64,000 nt of DNA from Crossiella cryophila. GTDB taxonomy: Bacteria; Actinomycetota; Actinomycetes; Mycobacteriales; Pseudonocardiaceae. This document shows, one piece after another, positions 55,601-64,000 of this stretch. A program made the translations under genes and the position numbers. A model generated the notes under the pieces. That model worked only from the letters and a program-made list of their open reading frames with translations. It searched no databases and had not been told where the DNA came from. Positions within the stretch are counted from its first letter, which is position 1. Every line of letters starts with the position of its first letter. Location: assembly GCF_014204915.1 (NCBI RefSeq), contig NZ_JACHMH010000001.1:1860001-1924000 (forward strand), written 5' to 3'.

Positions 55601-58600
55601 AGCCTCGGCCACGGCCTGGTTGCTGCGAGCTCGTTCCTCGATGCGGGCCAGTGTGGCCGTGATCTTGTTATCGACAAGCGCGTTGAGGTCGGCAGTGATT
55701 TCGGCGACTGTGGCGCGGATGCGGCCGAAGTCCCGTCTCGCGGGGTCAGCGAGTGCCTCGGCACGAGCGGCCAGGGCTGCCCACGGCTGGTCGTCGAGGG
55801 TTCCAGCAAGTCGCCGTGTGTCGATGAGCCTGGCCATCGCGGTGACCTCGTCTGCCACGTCCGCGGCCTGCTCAGCGATGTCGCTGCCGCGGCGGCGTTC
55901 CAGCGCGGCAGCGGAGGTCGGGTCGGAGGTCCGCACGCCGGTGATCAGAGTGGCGGTCAGGTCGTGATCTCCACGCTCAGCGCGATGCGTGTACATGTCG
56001 ACCGGGTCGGCAGGATCGGTGCCGGCAACTGCCAGCAGCGCCGGCACGTGTTCAGCCGAGAGGCCACCGGCGGGCAGCAGCGTGTTTGCCTCCAGCGCCA
56101 GTGGCGTGGCCAATAGTTCGGCGTGAGCGGCGAATGCCACCGGCAGTTCGTCGGAATCGGGAGCCGCGCCGTCGCAGATGGCGAATGCGTCGGCGAGCAG
56201 CTGCCCCGCCGCCTCAACCGCCGCTGTGGTGTCTGGGTCCTTGCCCGACTGGGCGGCCAGCTCAGCTACCGCCTGCTCACGCACCCCGGCGATGCGGTGT
56301 CGCATTGTGGTCAATGGTCCGGCCTGCCACGCGCCCGTAGCGACGGTCACCTGTCTCTCGGTGGTGCGTTCGGTCAGCTCAGCCCAGCGGGCGGCCAACT
56401 CGATTGCCTCCTCCCAGCGAGTCAGGAGGGTGCTGCGGGCACCAGCGATGATGCGGTTGGACCGGTTACGCCGCTGCGCGGCGAACGTGCTGTCGATAGC
56501 CTTGTGCGCCCTGCCGCGCAAAGCCACGACCTTGTCGCGGACCGACGTCAGGGTGTCGGGGTTGTTGGTCGCGACCAGAGCGAGCAGCGTGCCGAGTTCC
56601 CCCTCGGGGCTCATCCAAGCCTGGTACACGCCGTTGGCCGGGATGTACTTGATTGTGCGGCGTGTGGCACCGGACAGCAGCCCCGCAGCGTCGCTAGCTG
56701 CTTCAGCAGCTGCGTTCTCCGCGGCTGCCAGCGTGCCGACTGCGTCCGCGGCTTCGGCCAGCACGACAATCCCGGCCCGGCTGGCGTCGGCCAGCGCGGT
56801 GAGCGATTCGGTGAGCGCCGGTTGCTCGCTGACGCACGGGAGGAGTTCCAGTAGCACGGTTGCCGGGCCCGCGGACGGTGCCAGCAACGCGATTCGCCCG
56901 GCTGCGGTGAGCGCGACGAGCTGCCCAGCGCGGTCCTCGCCAAGTGCTTCCCGGCTGACCACCGGGGCGAGTTCGGCAAACGCGGTCGCGAGGCGACCCG
57001 TGGGACTGGTCAGCGCCGCGGCGTAGGCGGCCAAGCGACGGGCGGCGACGCTCGGTGCCGATGCACCACTGGCCTCCAGCAGATCAGCGGCAAGACCGAA
57101 CCGACCCGCGGGCAGCAGAGCAGCGGCACCGACTCTGTCCACGGTGCCGGTGCTTTCCACCTCGGTGGGGCGTGAAGGTGCGAAACCGGTTGGCGTTGCC
57201 ACGCCGGCGTCTTCCAGCGTGGTGTCATGGACTGCTGACGCCGTCGAACGCCGTCTGGGGTTGCTGACCGCAGCCAAAGTGGCACCAGCGCCTGCTTTGA
57301 GCAGAGCGTCGAGGTCAGCAAGTTCGGCGTCTCCGCTGTTGGTCGAGGGCACCAGGCCCGAACCGGGGTCCTCAGTCGGAAGGTCGCTGGCTCCTTCCGC
57401 CAGTGTTGCCATTTCAGGGCCAGTTCCATCGAGGACACCGGGCCCAGTCGACTGCACCGACGGCTCGGGTGTCGCAACGGGCTCTGATGGTTCGGCGGGA
57501 GGTACCCGCTCCACGCCTGACTCCGGGACCTCAACGACTGGCTCGGTTGTCGATTCCTGATTCGGGACAGTGACCGCACCGTAGGCAATAGCGGCGATGA
57601 GCGGCCCCGCAGTTGGCCAGGCAACCTGCGCAGCGGTCTGCGTCTCGCTGAGCACGGCGAAGTCGACTGTCGCACCGCCCCGGGCAGCTTCAGTGAGTTC
57701 GAACAGCGCCCACAGCGCGGCCAGATGTCCCCGCGGTGCTGCTGGGGCGCTGATTGCGGCAGTGGCTGACTCGCGCACCTCGGCGACAGCGCCGTCAATG
57801 CCTTGCGGTCCCTCGATCCCAGCCAAACGACGAAGCCAGATTATGTCGGCCGCTGCCTGTGCGCGCTGGGTGAGCGTTTCGACGGCGCTCAGCAGAGCAT
57901 CCCGAGTGCCGGGAATCGCCTCTCCTAGCACGGAGTGCAGATCATCCAGGACGGTCAAACCGGTTTCGGCGTGCTTGGCTATCCGGGCAACGTCTCCGGC
58001 AGCGGGGAATCGCCCTTCTTTGAGCGCATTTGCAACGGCATCGGCGGCAGCACACGCCGCGTCCCACTCTGTGAGCAGAGCCTGGGCACGTTGCGCAGGA
58101 GATGACTGGTCGGCTGAGGCGAGAACAGCGCTCGCTGGATTCTCCTCCACCGGAGAATCAACCTCCTGGGCGAGGACGGCCGCGTCGTCAGGGCCATTGG
58201 GCAGCTCGTCGAGTAGGTCAGCGAGGTCTTCGCCAGAGATGTTGGTATTGGTCACTCCGAGCGCGGCGAGTCGCGCCGGCTGTACAAGTTCACTCAGCGG
58301 GGCGGCAGGGATCGGCGGCAGCTCGGGATAGGACTCGCTCAGGTGTTGGTATGTGGCGCGGGCGGAGTCATGCTCTCGGGCCAGCACGGCGAGTGCCGCT
58401 GCAGCAGCAGCGGTGTCCTTGGTAATCGCGACGGTCAGTCCAGCAGTGAGCAGCCGGGGGCTCAGGTCGCGCACCGCAGCTTCGAGGCTGCCCGCTAGAG
58501 CACGGTTGTCCGCGTAGACGTTGAGCGCGAGTCGAGGGTCGGAGCCCAAGAGCGCGGTCCACTGCCCAGGGTCGGCGCCAGCGTCGAGAGCCACACTGAC

Positions 58601-58948
58601 TGGTGCCGTGATATTTCCCAGGAGGTCGGAGTGTGCTGCTGGGTGGTCGGCGCGTAGGCGGGCCAGCATCTGGGCAGCCATACCGCGATTTACGGTTGCC
58701 ACCACGCGCAGCCCAAGCACGCTGAGCACGTACTGGCGGTGGCGCGGCTGCATGGCACGAAGAACCCTGAGGACGTCGTCCGCAGTCACCTGTTCCAGCG
58801 CCTCGGTAGCGATCGCATCGAGGTCGCAGAGCTCCGCGATCTCGCGACCTGACGGCCACTGAGTTGGCCTGGTTGGCAGAGGTTCGTGGTGGTGGGCGCG
58901 ACCGTTGCAACGGCAACGGCCGGGCTTGCGTCGTCGGGGGTTCGCCAT
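52694..58948 (-). CDS. Giant 2,084-aa ATPase of the defence operon
   Basis: First gene of the operon. N-terminus RRRKPGRCRCNGRAHHHEP is basic and Cys/His rich (possible zinc). Residues 50-460 and 600-1390 are Ala-rich helical arrays with no motif I know; 460-550 is a Pro/Glu/Thr linker. A STAND/MoxR-unlike AAA module follows: MFYGRTDELAAVVDLNG, Walker A SFVSGGRQLGKSALL (Lys about 1421), Walker B ALLILLDEADAFLD (about 1509), then a winged helix LGLSELSEIARLHW and a C-terminal alpha/beta region. This looks like a sensor/scaffold NTPase. ATG 58948 has GAAGG seven bases upstream; frame is open 56 codons further with no site. Confidence 0.75.
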   Translation of the reverse strand: MANPRRRKPGRCRCNGRAHHHEPLPTRPTQWPSGREIAELCDLDAIATEALEQVTADDVLRVLRAMQPRHRQYVLSVLGLRVVATVNRGMAAQMLARLRADHPAAHSDLLGNITAPVSVALDAGADPGQWTALLGSDPRLALNVYADNRALAGSLEAAVRDLSPRLLTAGLTVAITKDTAAAAAALAVLAREHDSARATYQHLSESYPELPPIPAAPLSELVQPARLAALGVTNTNISGEDLADLLDELPNGPDDAAVLAQEVDSPVEENPASAVLASADQSSPAQRAQALLTEWDAACAAADAVANALKEGRFPAAGDVARIAKHAETGLTVLDDLHSVLGEAIPGTRDALLSAVETLTQRAQAAADIIWLRRLAGIEGPQGIDGAVAEVRESATAAISAPAAPRGHLAALWALFELTEAARGGATVDFAVLSETQTAAQVAWPTAGPLIAAIAYGAVTVPNQESTTEPVVEVPESGVERVPPAEPSEPVATPEPSVQSTGPGVLDGTGPEMATLAEGASDLPTEDPGSGLVPSTNSGDAELADLDALLKAGAGATLAAVSNPRRRSTASAVHDTTLEDAGVATPTGFAPSRPTEVESTGTVDRVGAAALLPAGRFGLAADLLEASGASAPSVAARRLAAYAAALTSPTGRLATAFAELAPVVSREALGEDRAGQLVALTAAGRIALLAPSAGPATVLLELLPCVSEQPALTESLTALADASRAGIVVLAEAADAVGTLAAAENAAAEAASDAAGLLSGATRRTIKYIPANGVYQAWMSPEGELGTLLALVATNNPDTLTSVRDKVVALRGRAHKAIDSTFAAQRRNRSNRIIAGARSTLLTRWEEAIELAARWAELTERTTERQVTVATGAWQAGPLTTMRHRIAGVREQAVAELAAQSGKDPDTTAAVEAAGQLLADAFAICDGAAPDSDELPVAFAAHAELLATPLALEANTLLPAGGLSAEHVPALLAVAGTDPADPVDMYTHRAERGDHDLTATLITGVRTSDPTSAAALERRRGSDIAEQAADVADEVTAMARLIDTRRLAGTLDDQPWAALAARAEALADPARRDFGRIRATVAEITADLNALVDNKITATLARIEERARSNQAVAEAAEVLTGLTRDGQVASAEEYLETALTGGALPAASRGVDHLEKYFPAVPQLAIERPNLLDELHAAFSRGPANVSVASLDAAGLNLADLSQARCDAGRRALGCWKALAGHEGAGARKADITTALQAVLAQAGLEFTGAKMDQSSTRQTGRQWIRLSGVTGTGQALTPTLGSAMSPDGATLRVLLVRSAPTPTTLIEWMSGETPDHTVLALWLSGALSPTDRRAIANAARGRPTPPLLVLDTAALAYLVCQPEPRRSTFAATALPFTAASPYRDTPGDTPPEMFYGRTDELAAVVDLNGPSFVSGGRQLGKSALLRVAARRFEASGPRRHAVLTSVFTVGGDGRPERLWDALWPHLARIGIVTETVLAKDVDIAQVVYDSVLRWLDDDPTRALLILLDEADAFLDADAAGVRFTHVDWCRRLMLDTSRRVKVVFAGLHRTARFESLPNQPLSHLGRPISVGPLRPQHAHDLLTEPLAALGFTFAEPIALPARILAMANNMPALLQLFGEALVKHLASRSVPADGPPQRITDADVDEVFADADLRAAFREKYVLTLNLDHRYLVIAYAVAEAAHERGIDTSLGLSELSEIARLHWPAGFSGVSADDFRGLVAECVDLGVLAIDGGSYRLRTPTVLRLLGTEEEVLETLYTASERLVVPSPSDAGSYRRRVGHARSPLTERQLGRLFDARREVLTVTGSLALGVDAVLTAVEAAAAEGARLTTVNRARTVTPDGVRAAVARAAANTTLLLVDALALTPVALTALLATAEEAVAAAWLDVTVAVIVSPANASAWITRASRVDLIRVDEPGLRMWCDEDNLPFRDDESRARLLAVTGGWPQAITQAKRLTESAGAAIGSGKLLGDLTAWLSGREGHKLPARAGLGPETTMLAQVFHSVVALVGASGEDPHELVELLELDDRVDLTAMAVDAGFGSLDDVIAVLATLGCLTVTSTGRLRPELTLAALVTGAPVGAEV

Positions 58949-59669
58949 GATGAAGCCTTCGGGTCTCCGTGGATGAGTGTTACTGCACGTAGTCAGTTCT
59001 GGACACAACGTATCTTTGTTGAGATCTTTTTGAACCCATGCTGCGACTACTTCGGGGCTAGCTTGCGTAGCGATTGAGCTGACCTCTGGCGCAACATAGG
59101 GCTGGAGCAGCGACAAACGTGCCCCGTCGGCATCCCGGAATCGACAATTTTGGTGCGCGTTTTGTCTATAGAAGTCCGGGTGGCAGGTGGCGTCAGGTGC
59201 ATCCGCTTGTTGAGAAGTTGCGATCGTGGCCTGCGGTCTGCTATCGCTCCGGCATGCTGCTCCGGCTGCCGCTTACGGTGCAGGAAGGCGGTACTCGGAT
59301 ATGTAGATTCGCTACCTGTATCTTTCAGGGATTGTGCTTCGGGTGTGGCGTCCGGCGTCAGTCGATCCACGTGGCGACGACAGGTGAAAGCAGTCAATGC
59401 TCGATTCGGTCAGTAGTCCGCAGTAGGCGATGTGGCAGTCTGTCGAGCAAGTCCGGGGCGGAACTTCGTAGTCGTCAAGGTGATCCGGTCGGTTTTCGAC
59501 CCGCTGTTGTTGTATTAGCTGGGTGCGATCGGGTAATTCCTGATGGTGCGAACCATGATGGCGAAGCAGTGCCGTTGAATGTGCAGTGGTTGACTTGATT
59601 AACGTCTAAGGATATTTGCGAAGAGTGCGAAGCAAGTGGCATGACGACATTCTTGCAAGTCTGCTGCAT
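58949..59669. other. Long AT-richer region upstream of the defence operon; no supported gene
   Basis: About 720 bp of noticeably lower GC than the rest. It must hold the operon promoter; a possible minus-strand -35 (TTGTGT, near 59003) with a 17-base spacer and CAGTAA is visible but weak. Short plus-strand open frames (59119-59598, 59150-59416) have Arg/Ser/Cys-rich, non-protein-like composition and no ribosome-binding site, and I do not call them. Confidence 0.4.
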
Positions 59670-59713
59670 AAAAAAGACCCATCTGGCTGATGTGAGAATC
59701 AAGCCAGTGGGTC
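59670..59713 (-). terminator. Rho-independent terminator of tRNA-Leu
   Basis: On the minus strand GACCCACTGGCT, a 13-base loop and AGCCAG-A-TGGGTC (one bulged A), then TTTTTT. Confidence 0.88.
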
Positions 59714-59729
59714 ATATGAACAGTGAAAG

Positions 59730-59812
59730 TGTCCGAGGGGGGACTTGAACCCCCACCCCCTTTCGGGGACTAGCACCTCAAGCTAGCGCGTCTGCCATTC
59801 CGCCACCCGGAC
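59730..59812 (-). tRNA. tRNA-Leu (anticodon GAG)
   Basis: Acceptor GTCCGGG/CTCGGAC with one mismatch or G-A position, anticodon stem CTAGC/GCTAG with loop TTGAGGT (anticodon GAG, codon CTC), a long class II variable arm (TCCCCGAAAGGGG) and T arm with TTCAAGT. Discriminator A; CCA not encoded. Its 3' end faces the defence island. Confidence 0.93.
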
Positions 59813-59838
59813 CGGTGGAAGGACCCCGTTGACCAGCG

Positions 59839-60752
59839 TCAGCGGGCTCCGTCCCGCTCAGCGTAGCGCACCCCCTCCGCCACCCCCGCCACGGGGCGCT
59901 CCACCCGGCCCGACGCGACCACCAGCACCACCGCCACCACCAGCGCCGCCCCCGCCCACTGCGGTCCGCTGAACTCCTCGCCCAGCACCACCGCGGCCAG
60001 CAGCACCGTCACCACCGGCTCGAACGTCGAGATCGTCGCGGTCGGTGTCGCGCCGAGCCTGCGCAGCGCGCCGAAGAAGGACAGCACCGCGCCCACCGTG
60101 CAGGCCAACGCAATCGCGGCCAGGGCCAGCCAGCCTCCAGTGGTCGCTGGGAAGGACGGGGTGTGGGCTAGGGCGGAGCCCAGGTAGACCGCTGCGGCGG
60201 CTGTGCAGACGACCGCGGTGGCGCCCAGTGGGGCTACTCGGGAGGACGGGGCTGCTCCGGTGAGATGTAGATCGCGTAGGTGACGGCCGCGGTCAGGGCG
60301 AGGGTGGCGCCCAGGGGGTTTCCGGTGAGGATGGGGCCTGCTACCAGGGCGGTGCCGGTGGCGGCGAGGGTGGCCATGAGCAGGAGGGTGGGGGTGGGGC
60401 GGCGGCGGTGGATCGCGGCGTCCAGGAGGGCTACCAGGATGGGGTAGGTGCCGAAGAGGATGCCTACCAGGCTCGCGGGGGCCAGGGCGACGGCGCCGAA
60501 GTAGGACAGGGACTGGGTTACGTAGCCGATGCCGCCCAGGGCGGCGAGTAGCCACAGGTCTCGGCCTCGGGGGAGTAGGCCCTGGTGGGCTGCCAGGGGG
60601 AGGAGGAGCAGGGCGGCCAGGGTGAAGCGGGTCAGCAGGAGGCCGTGGACGTCGGCGCCCGCGGTGTAGGCCACGCCGGCCAGGACGGCCATGGCGCCGA
60701 AGCCGGTGGCGGCGGCCAGGGCCAGCAGGGCGCCGGTGGTGCGGGGGGACAT
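59839..60752 (-). pseudogene. EamA/DMT-family transporter, frameshifted
   Basis: The first half (start ATG 60752; TGALLALAAATGFGAMAVLAGV, five helices) reads to YAIYISPEQP and stops at 60234. The second half (SSRVAPLGATAVVCTAAAAVYL ... FEPVVTVLLAAVVLGEEF) is in another frame and ends at 59839. The whole would make about 305 aa with ten transmembrane helices, normal for an EamA drug/metabolite exporter. The shift lies at about 60235-60275; the total is one base short of a multiple of three. Real mutation or a sequencing error cannot be told apart here. Confidence 0.8.
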
Positions 60753-60846
60753 GGGATGTGTGCCTACCGGGCTCGGTGGGCTGGACCAACCGGGTTTCCC
60801 GCGTGGTGGGCTAAGGGTTGTCGGGGGTGGTGGTTACCCTCGCGCC

Positions 60847-61647
60847 GTGCTGACCGTCTCCACCGTCAATGTCAACGGCCTGCGGGCCGCCGCCAAGAAG
60901 GGCTTCCTGCCCTGGCTCGCCGCCACCAGCGCCCAGGTGGTGTGCCTGCAGGAGGTGCGGGCCGAGCCGGGGCAGCTGACCGAGGAGGTCAGGGAACCCG
61001 AGGGCTGGCACGTGCTGCACGCGCACAGCGAGCTGAAGGGGCGGGCGGGGGTGTCCCTGCTGACCCGGGAGAAGCCTTCGGCGGTGCGGGTCGGGTTCGG
61101 TGTCGCCGAGTTCGAGCGCAGTGGGCGTTATGCCGAGGTGGATCTGCCTGGGCTGACCGTCGGCAGCCTGTACCTGCCCAGTGGGGATGTCGGCACCGAG
61201 CGCCAGGACGAGAAGGAGCGGTTCATGGCCGCCTTCCTGCCCTACCTGATCGAGCGCCGGGAGAAGGCCGCGGCCGAGGGGCGGGAGGTGCTGGTCTGCG
61301 GGGACTGGAACATCGCGCACCAGGAGATCGACCTCAAGAACTGGAAGAGCAACCAGAAGGAGTCCGGGTTCCTGCCAGAGGAACGGGCCTGGCTGGGACG
61401 GGTGCTGGGCGAGGAGGGCGGCTACGTGGACGTGCACCGCGCGCTCCAGCCCGAGGGGCCTGGTCCGTACACCTGGTGGTCCTACCGCGGCAAGGCCTAC
61501 GACAACGACTCGGGCTGGCGGATCGACTACCACCTGGCCACCGCCGGACTGGCCGGCCGCGCCCGCACCGCGGTGGTCGAGCGCGCCGCGACCTACGCCG
61601 AGCGCTGGTCCGACCACTCGCCCGTCACGGTGACCTACGCCGCCTGA
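60847..61647 (+). CDS. xth: Exodeoxyribonuclease III
   Basis: A 266-aa Exo III/AP endonuclease: TVSTVNVNGLRAAAKKGFLPWL (N-terminal Asn), VVCLQEVRAE (metal-binding Glu), GDWNIAHQEIDLKNW (Asp/Asn), WRIDYHLAT and WSDHSPVTV (catalytic Asp-His). It repairs abasic sites and 3' blocked ends. GTG at 60847 fits the family start; the longer open frame has no site. Confidence 0.94.
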   Translation: MLTVSTVNVNGLRAAAKKGFLPWLAATSAQVVCLQEVRAEPGQLTEEVREPEGWHVLHAHSELKGRAGVSLLTREKPSAVRVGFGVAEFERSGRYAEVDLPGLTVGSLYLPSGDVGTERQDEKERFMAAFLPYLIERREKAAAEGREVLVCGDWNIAHQEIDLKNWKSNQKESGFLPEERAWLGRVLGEEGGYVDVHRALQPEGPGPYTWWSYRGKAYDNDSGWRIDYHLATAGLAGRARTAVVERAATYAERWSDHSPVTVTYAA

Positions 61648-61770
61648 TCCCAGCCGCGTCGCATCGGGACTCCCTGGTTTCTTATTCCCGAATTCTCGGT
61701 GATATTTGGTACGACGCCCTCGGCCCGCGCGTCGTTCCCTCCGGTCACCGCTGGTGCCTAGGCTGCTGTG

Positions 61771-64000
61771 GTGACCGCGGAAGATCAGCGACCCAGTCCA
61801 TCGGCGATCCGGCGCGCGCTTCGGCGGGCCAGGGACGGCGTCAGCCTGGACGCGGCGGAGGCGGCGGTGCTGCTGGCCGCGCGGGACGAGGAGTTCGAGC
61901 AGCTGCTGGCCGCCGCGGCCATGGTGCGGGACGCGCACCTGCGGGCCGAGGGCCGGGAGGGCCTGGTCACCTACAGCCGCAAGGTGTTCATCCCGCTGAC
62001 CCGGCTGTGCCGGGACCGCTGTCACTACTGCACCTTCGTCACCGTCCCGCACCGGGTGCCCGGCGCCTACCTCGAACGCGAGGAGGTGCTCGAGATCGCC
62101 CGCCAGGGCGCGGCCATGGGCTGCAAGGAAGCCCTGTTCACCCTGGGCGACCGGCCGGAGGAGCGCTGGCCGCAGGCCAAGGAGTGGCTGGACGAACGCG
62201 GTTATTCCTCCACTGTGGACTACGTCAGGGCCTGCGCCATCGCGGTGCTGGAGGAGACCGGGCTGCTGCCGCACCTCAACCCCGGCGTGCTCAGCTGGGA
62301 GGAACTCCAGCGGCTCAAGCCGGTCGCGCCCAGCATGGGCATGATGCTGGAGACCACCGCGACCCGGCTGTGGAGCGAGCCGGGCGGCCCGCACTACGGC
62401 TCGCCGGACAAGGAGCCCGCGGTCCGGCTGCGCTCGATCACCGACGCCGGCCGGGTCGGCGTTCCGTTCACCACCGGCATCCTGATCGGCATTGGCGAGA
62501 ACCTCACCGAGCGCGCCGAATCCCTGCTCGCGATCCGCCAGATCGCCCGGCAGTACGGGCACATCCAAGAGATCATCGTGCAGAACTTCCTGGCCAAGCC
62601 GGGCACCGCGATGATGCACGCGCCAGACGCCGACCTGCGCGAACTGGCCGCCACCGTCGCCGTCGCCCGGCTGCTGATGCCGTCGGGGGTGAGCGTGCAG
62701 GCGCCGCCGAACCTGGTCGGCAACGAGCACCTGCTGATGCTGCGCGCCGGCATCGACGACTGGGGCGGCGTGTCCCCGCTGACCGCCGACCACGTCAACC
62801 CGGAGAAGCCCTGGCCGCAGATCGAATCGCTGGCCGCGACCACAGCCGAGGCCGGGTTCACCCTGGTCGAGCGGCTGACCGCGTACCCCAAGTTCGTCCG
62901 CCAGGGCCAGCCCTGGTTCGACGTCCGGGTGCTGCCGCACATCACCGCGCTGGCCCAGCCGGGCGGGCTGGCCGACATGGCCGCGCCGGTGGTCGGGCAC
63001 GAGTGGCAGGAGCCCGACGGCGGACTGGCCGGCACCGGCCGGGTCGATCTGCACACCAGCATCGACACCGAGGGCCGCACCGAGGACCGCCGGAGCGATT
63101 TCGACTCCGTCTACGGCGACTGGGACGAGCTGCGCAGCCAGGCGGGCGGCGCGGTCACCCCCGAGCGGCTGGACGCGGACGTGCGGGCCGGTTTACGGCT
63201 GGCCGAGTCCGATCCGGCCGCGCTGCTGGAGGAGGGCAACGCCGCCGCCGCGCTGGCCCTGTTCACCGCGGACGGCCCGGCGCTGGAGACCATGACCAGG
63301 CTGGCCGATGAGCTGCGCGCCGAGGTGATCGGCGCGGACGTCACCTACGTGGTCAACCGCAACATCAACTTCTCCAACGTCTGCTACGTCGGCTGCCGCT
63401 TCTGCGCCTTCGCCCAGCGGGAACGCGACGCGGACGCCTTCCGGCTCTCCCCTGAGCAGGTCGCCGACCGCGCCGAGGAGGCCTGGAACGAGGGCGCCAC
63501 CGAGATCTGCATGCAGGGCGGTATCGACCCGGAGATCCCGGTCACCGGCTACGCCGACCTGGTGCGCGCGATCAAGGCGCGGGTGCCCGGCATGCACGTG
63601 CACGCGTTCAGCCCGATGGAGATCGTCAGCGGCGCGACCAAGGCCGGGGTCAGCATCGCGGAGTGGCTGACCGAGCTGCGCGACGCCGGGCTGGACACCA
63701 TCCCGGGCACCGCCGCGGAGATCCTCGACGACGAGGTCCGCTGGGTGCTGACCAAGGGCAAGCTGCCCACCGCCACCTGGCTGGAGGTGGTCGGCACCGC
63801 GCACAAGCTGGGCATCCGGTCCAGCTCCACGATGATGTACGGCCACGTCGACCACCCCGGCCACTGGCTCGGGCACCTGCGCACGCTGGCCAGGCTGCAG
63901 GACGAGACCGGCGGCTTCACCGAGTTCGTGCCGTTGCCCTTCGTGCACCGCAACGCCCCGATCTACCTCGCCGGGGTGGCCCGTCCGGGTCCGACCCGGC
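61771..64000 (+). CDS. fbiC: FO synthase FbiC (CofG-CofH fusion), runs off the right edge
   Basis: 743 residues are in the window of a normal ~850. It makes FO, the deazaflavin chromophore of coenzyme F420, from tyrosine and a ribityl-uracil by two radical SAM domains. The N-terminal CofG part has CRDRCHYC (C-x3-C-x2-C) and [13 protein letters not shown]; the C-terminal CofH part has [15 protein letters not shown] and QGGIDPEIP. The start is the GTG at 61771. The stop is beyond 64000. Confidence 0.93.
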   Translation, partial: MTAEDQRPSPSAIRRALRRARDGVSLDAAEAAVLLAARDEEFEQLLAAAAMVRDAHLRAEGREGLVTYSRKVFIPLTRLCRDRCHYCTFVTVPHRVPGAYLEREEVLEIARQGAAMGCKEALFTLGDRPEERWPQAKEWLDERGYSSTVDYVRACAIAVLEETGLLPHLNPGVLSWEELQRLKPVAPSMGMMLETTATRLWSEPGGPHYGSPDKEPAVRLRSITDAGRVGVPFTTGILIGIGENLTERAESLLAIRQIARQYGHIQEIIVQNFLAKPGTAMMHAPDADLRELAATVAVARLLMPSGVSVQAPPNLVGNEHLLMLRAGIDDWGGVSPLTADHVNPEKPWPQIESLAATTAEAGFTLVERLTAYPKFVRQGQPWFDVRVLPHITALAQPGGLADMAAPVVGHEWQEPDGGLAGTGRVDLHTSIDTEGRTEDRRSDFDSVYGDWDELRSQAGGAVTPERLDADVRAGLRLAESDPAALLEEGNAAAALALFTADGPALETMTRLADELRAEVIGADVTYVVNRNINFSNVCYVGCRFCAFAQRERDADAFRLSPEQVADRAEEAWNEGATEICMQGGIDPEIPVTGYADLVRAIKARVPGMHVHAFSPMEIVSGATKAGVSIAEWLTELRDAGLDTIPGTAAEILDDEVRWVLTKGKLPTATWLEVVGTAHKLGIRSSSTMMYGHVDHPGHWLGHLRTLARLQDETGGFTEFVPLPFVHRNAPIYLAGVARPGPTR

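Larger units (their letters stand above)
42458..59729. other. Candidate defence island, DISARM-related
   Basis: One block of five leftward genes of lower GC and less biased third codon positions than either flank, bounded by a core-type protease on the left and the 3' end of tRNA-Leu on the right. No integrase, transposase or terminal repeats were found. Confidence 0.7.

Noticed and set aside
59119-59598. A 159-aa plus-strand open frame upstream of the defence operon
   Set aside because: Arg/Ser/Cys-rich composition, no ribosome-binding site, overlapping alternatives in other frames; looks like chance coding in a regulatory spacer.
60234-60275. Programmed ribosomal frameshift in the EamA gene
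   Set aside because: No slippery heptamer or following pseudoknot is evident and EamA genes do not use one; mutation or error is simpler.

Overview
The window is high-GC DNA whose intergenic signals, GTG starts, ATGA/GTGA stop-start overlaps and gene order all point to an actinobacterium, most likely of the order Pseudonocardiales (genus not established). The left part follows the mycobacterial chromosomal order mscL - (SAF protein) - FmdB-like chaperone - 5-formyl-THF cyclo-ligase // galU - glp - rimJ - glpR, and further right pmt // rsmI. This is therefore a conserved core segment interrupted by accessory genes. No phage, IS element, CRISPR array or rRNA was seen.

Layout. (1) 1-5.9 kb: core block. 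The FmdB-like gene carries a CIRCE (HrcA) operator, the SAF gene has two DnaA-box sequences upstream, and the glp/glpR division module sits in the galU operon; a tRNA-Ala(CGC) closes the block. (2) 5.9-8.3 kb: a membrane protein of unknown function, a 12-codon ORF, an LRR protein and an unusual tRNA-like cloverleaf (8-bp acceptor stem, 4-bp T stem) followed by a strong terminator hairpin. (3) 8.3-16.8 kb: a leftward five-gene hydantoinase/oxoprolinase operon (hyuA, hyuB, a degenerate HyuA-like gene, DUF917, PucR regulator) with a divergent phosphoribosyltransferase-like gene. (4) 16.8-25 kb: Tat-exported polysaccharide lyase-like protein, secreted beta-propeller and GNAT gene with two LacI-type operators, a possible toxin-antitoxin pair, an ABC module, pmt // rsmI and a lipoprotein. 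(5) 25-42.5 kb: an ABC-2 exporter, two TetR/oxidoreductase modules with visible operators, icd, a PrnB-family orphan enzyme, an SGNH esterase, furA-katG and a streptogrisin-like protease.

(6) 42.5-59.7 kb: an island of clearly lower GC and different codon use that ends beside the 3' end of tRNA-Leu(GAG). It holds one leftward operon of five large genes: a 2,084-aa ATPase, a beta-CASP metallo-beta-lactamase nuclease with a coiled-coil N-terminus, a DrmE-like protein, a DrmA-type helicase and a DrmB-type DUF1998 protein. This looks like a DISARM-derived anti-phage system that lacks the usual methyltransferase and phospholipase-D gene and instead carries a giant ATPase and an MBL nuclease. It is the best candidate here for an undescribed system.

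(7) 59.7-64 kb: core again, with tRNA-Leu, a frameshifted EamA transporter, exonuclease III, and fbiC (coenzyme F420 biosynthesis) running off the right edge.
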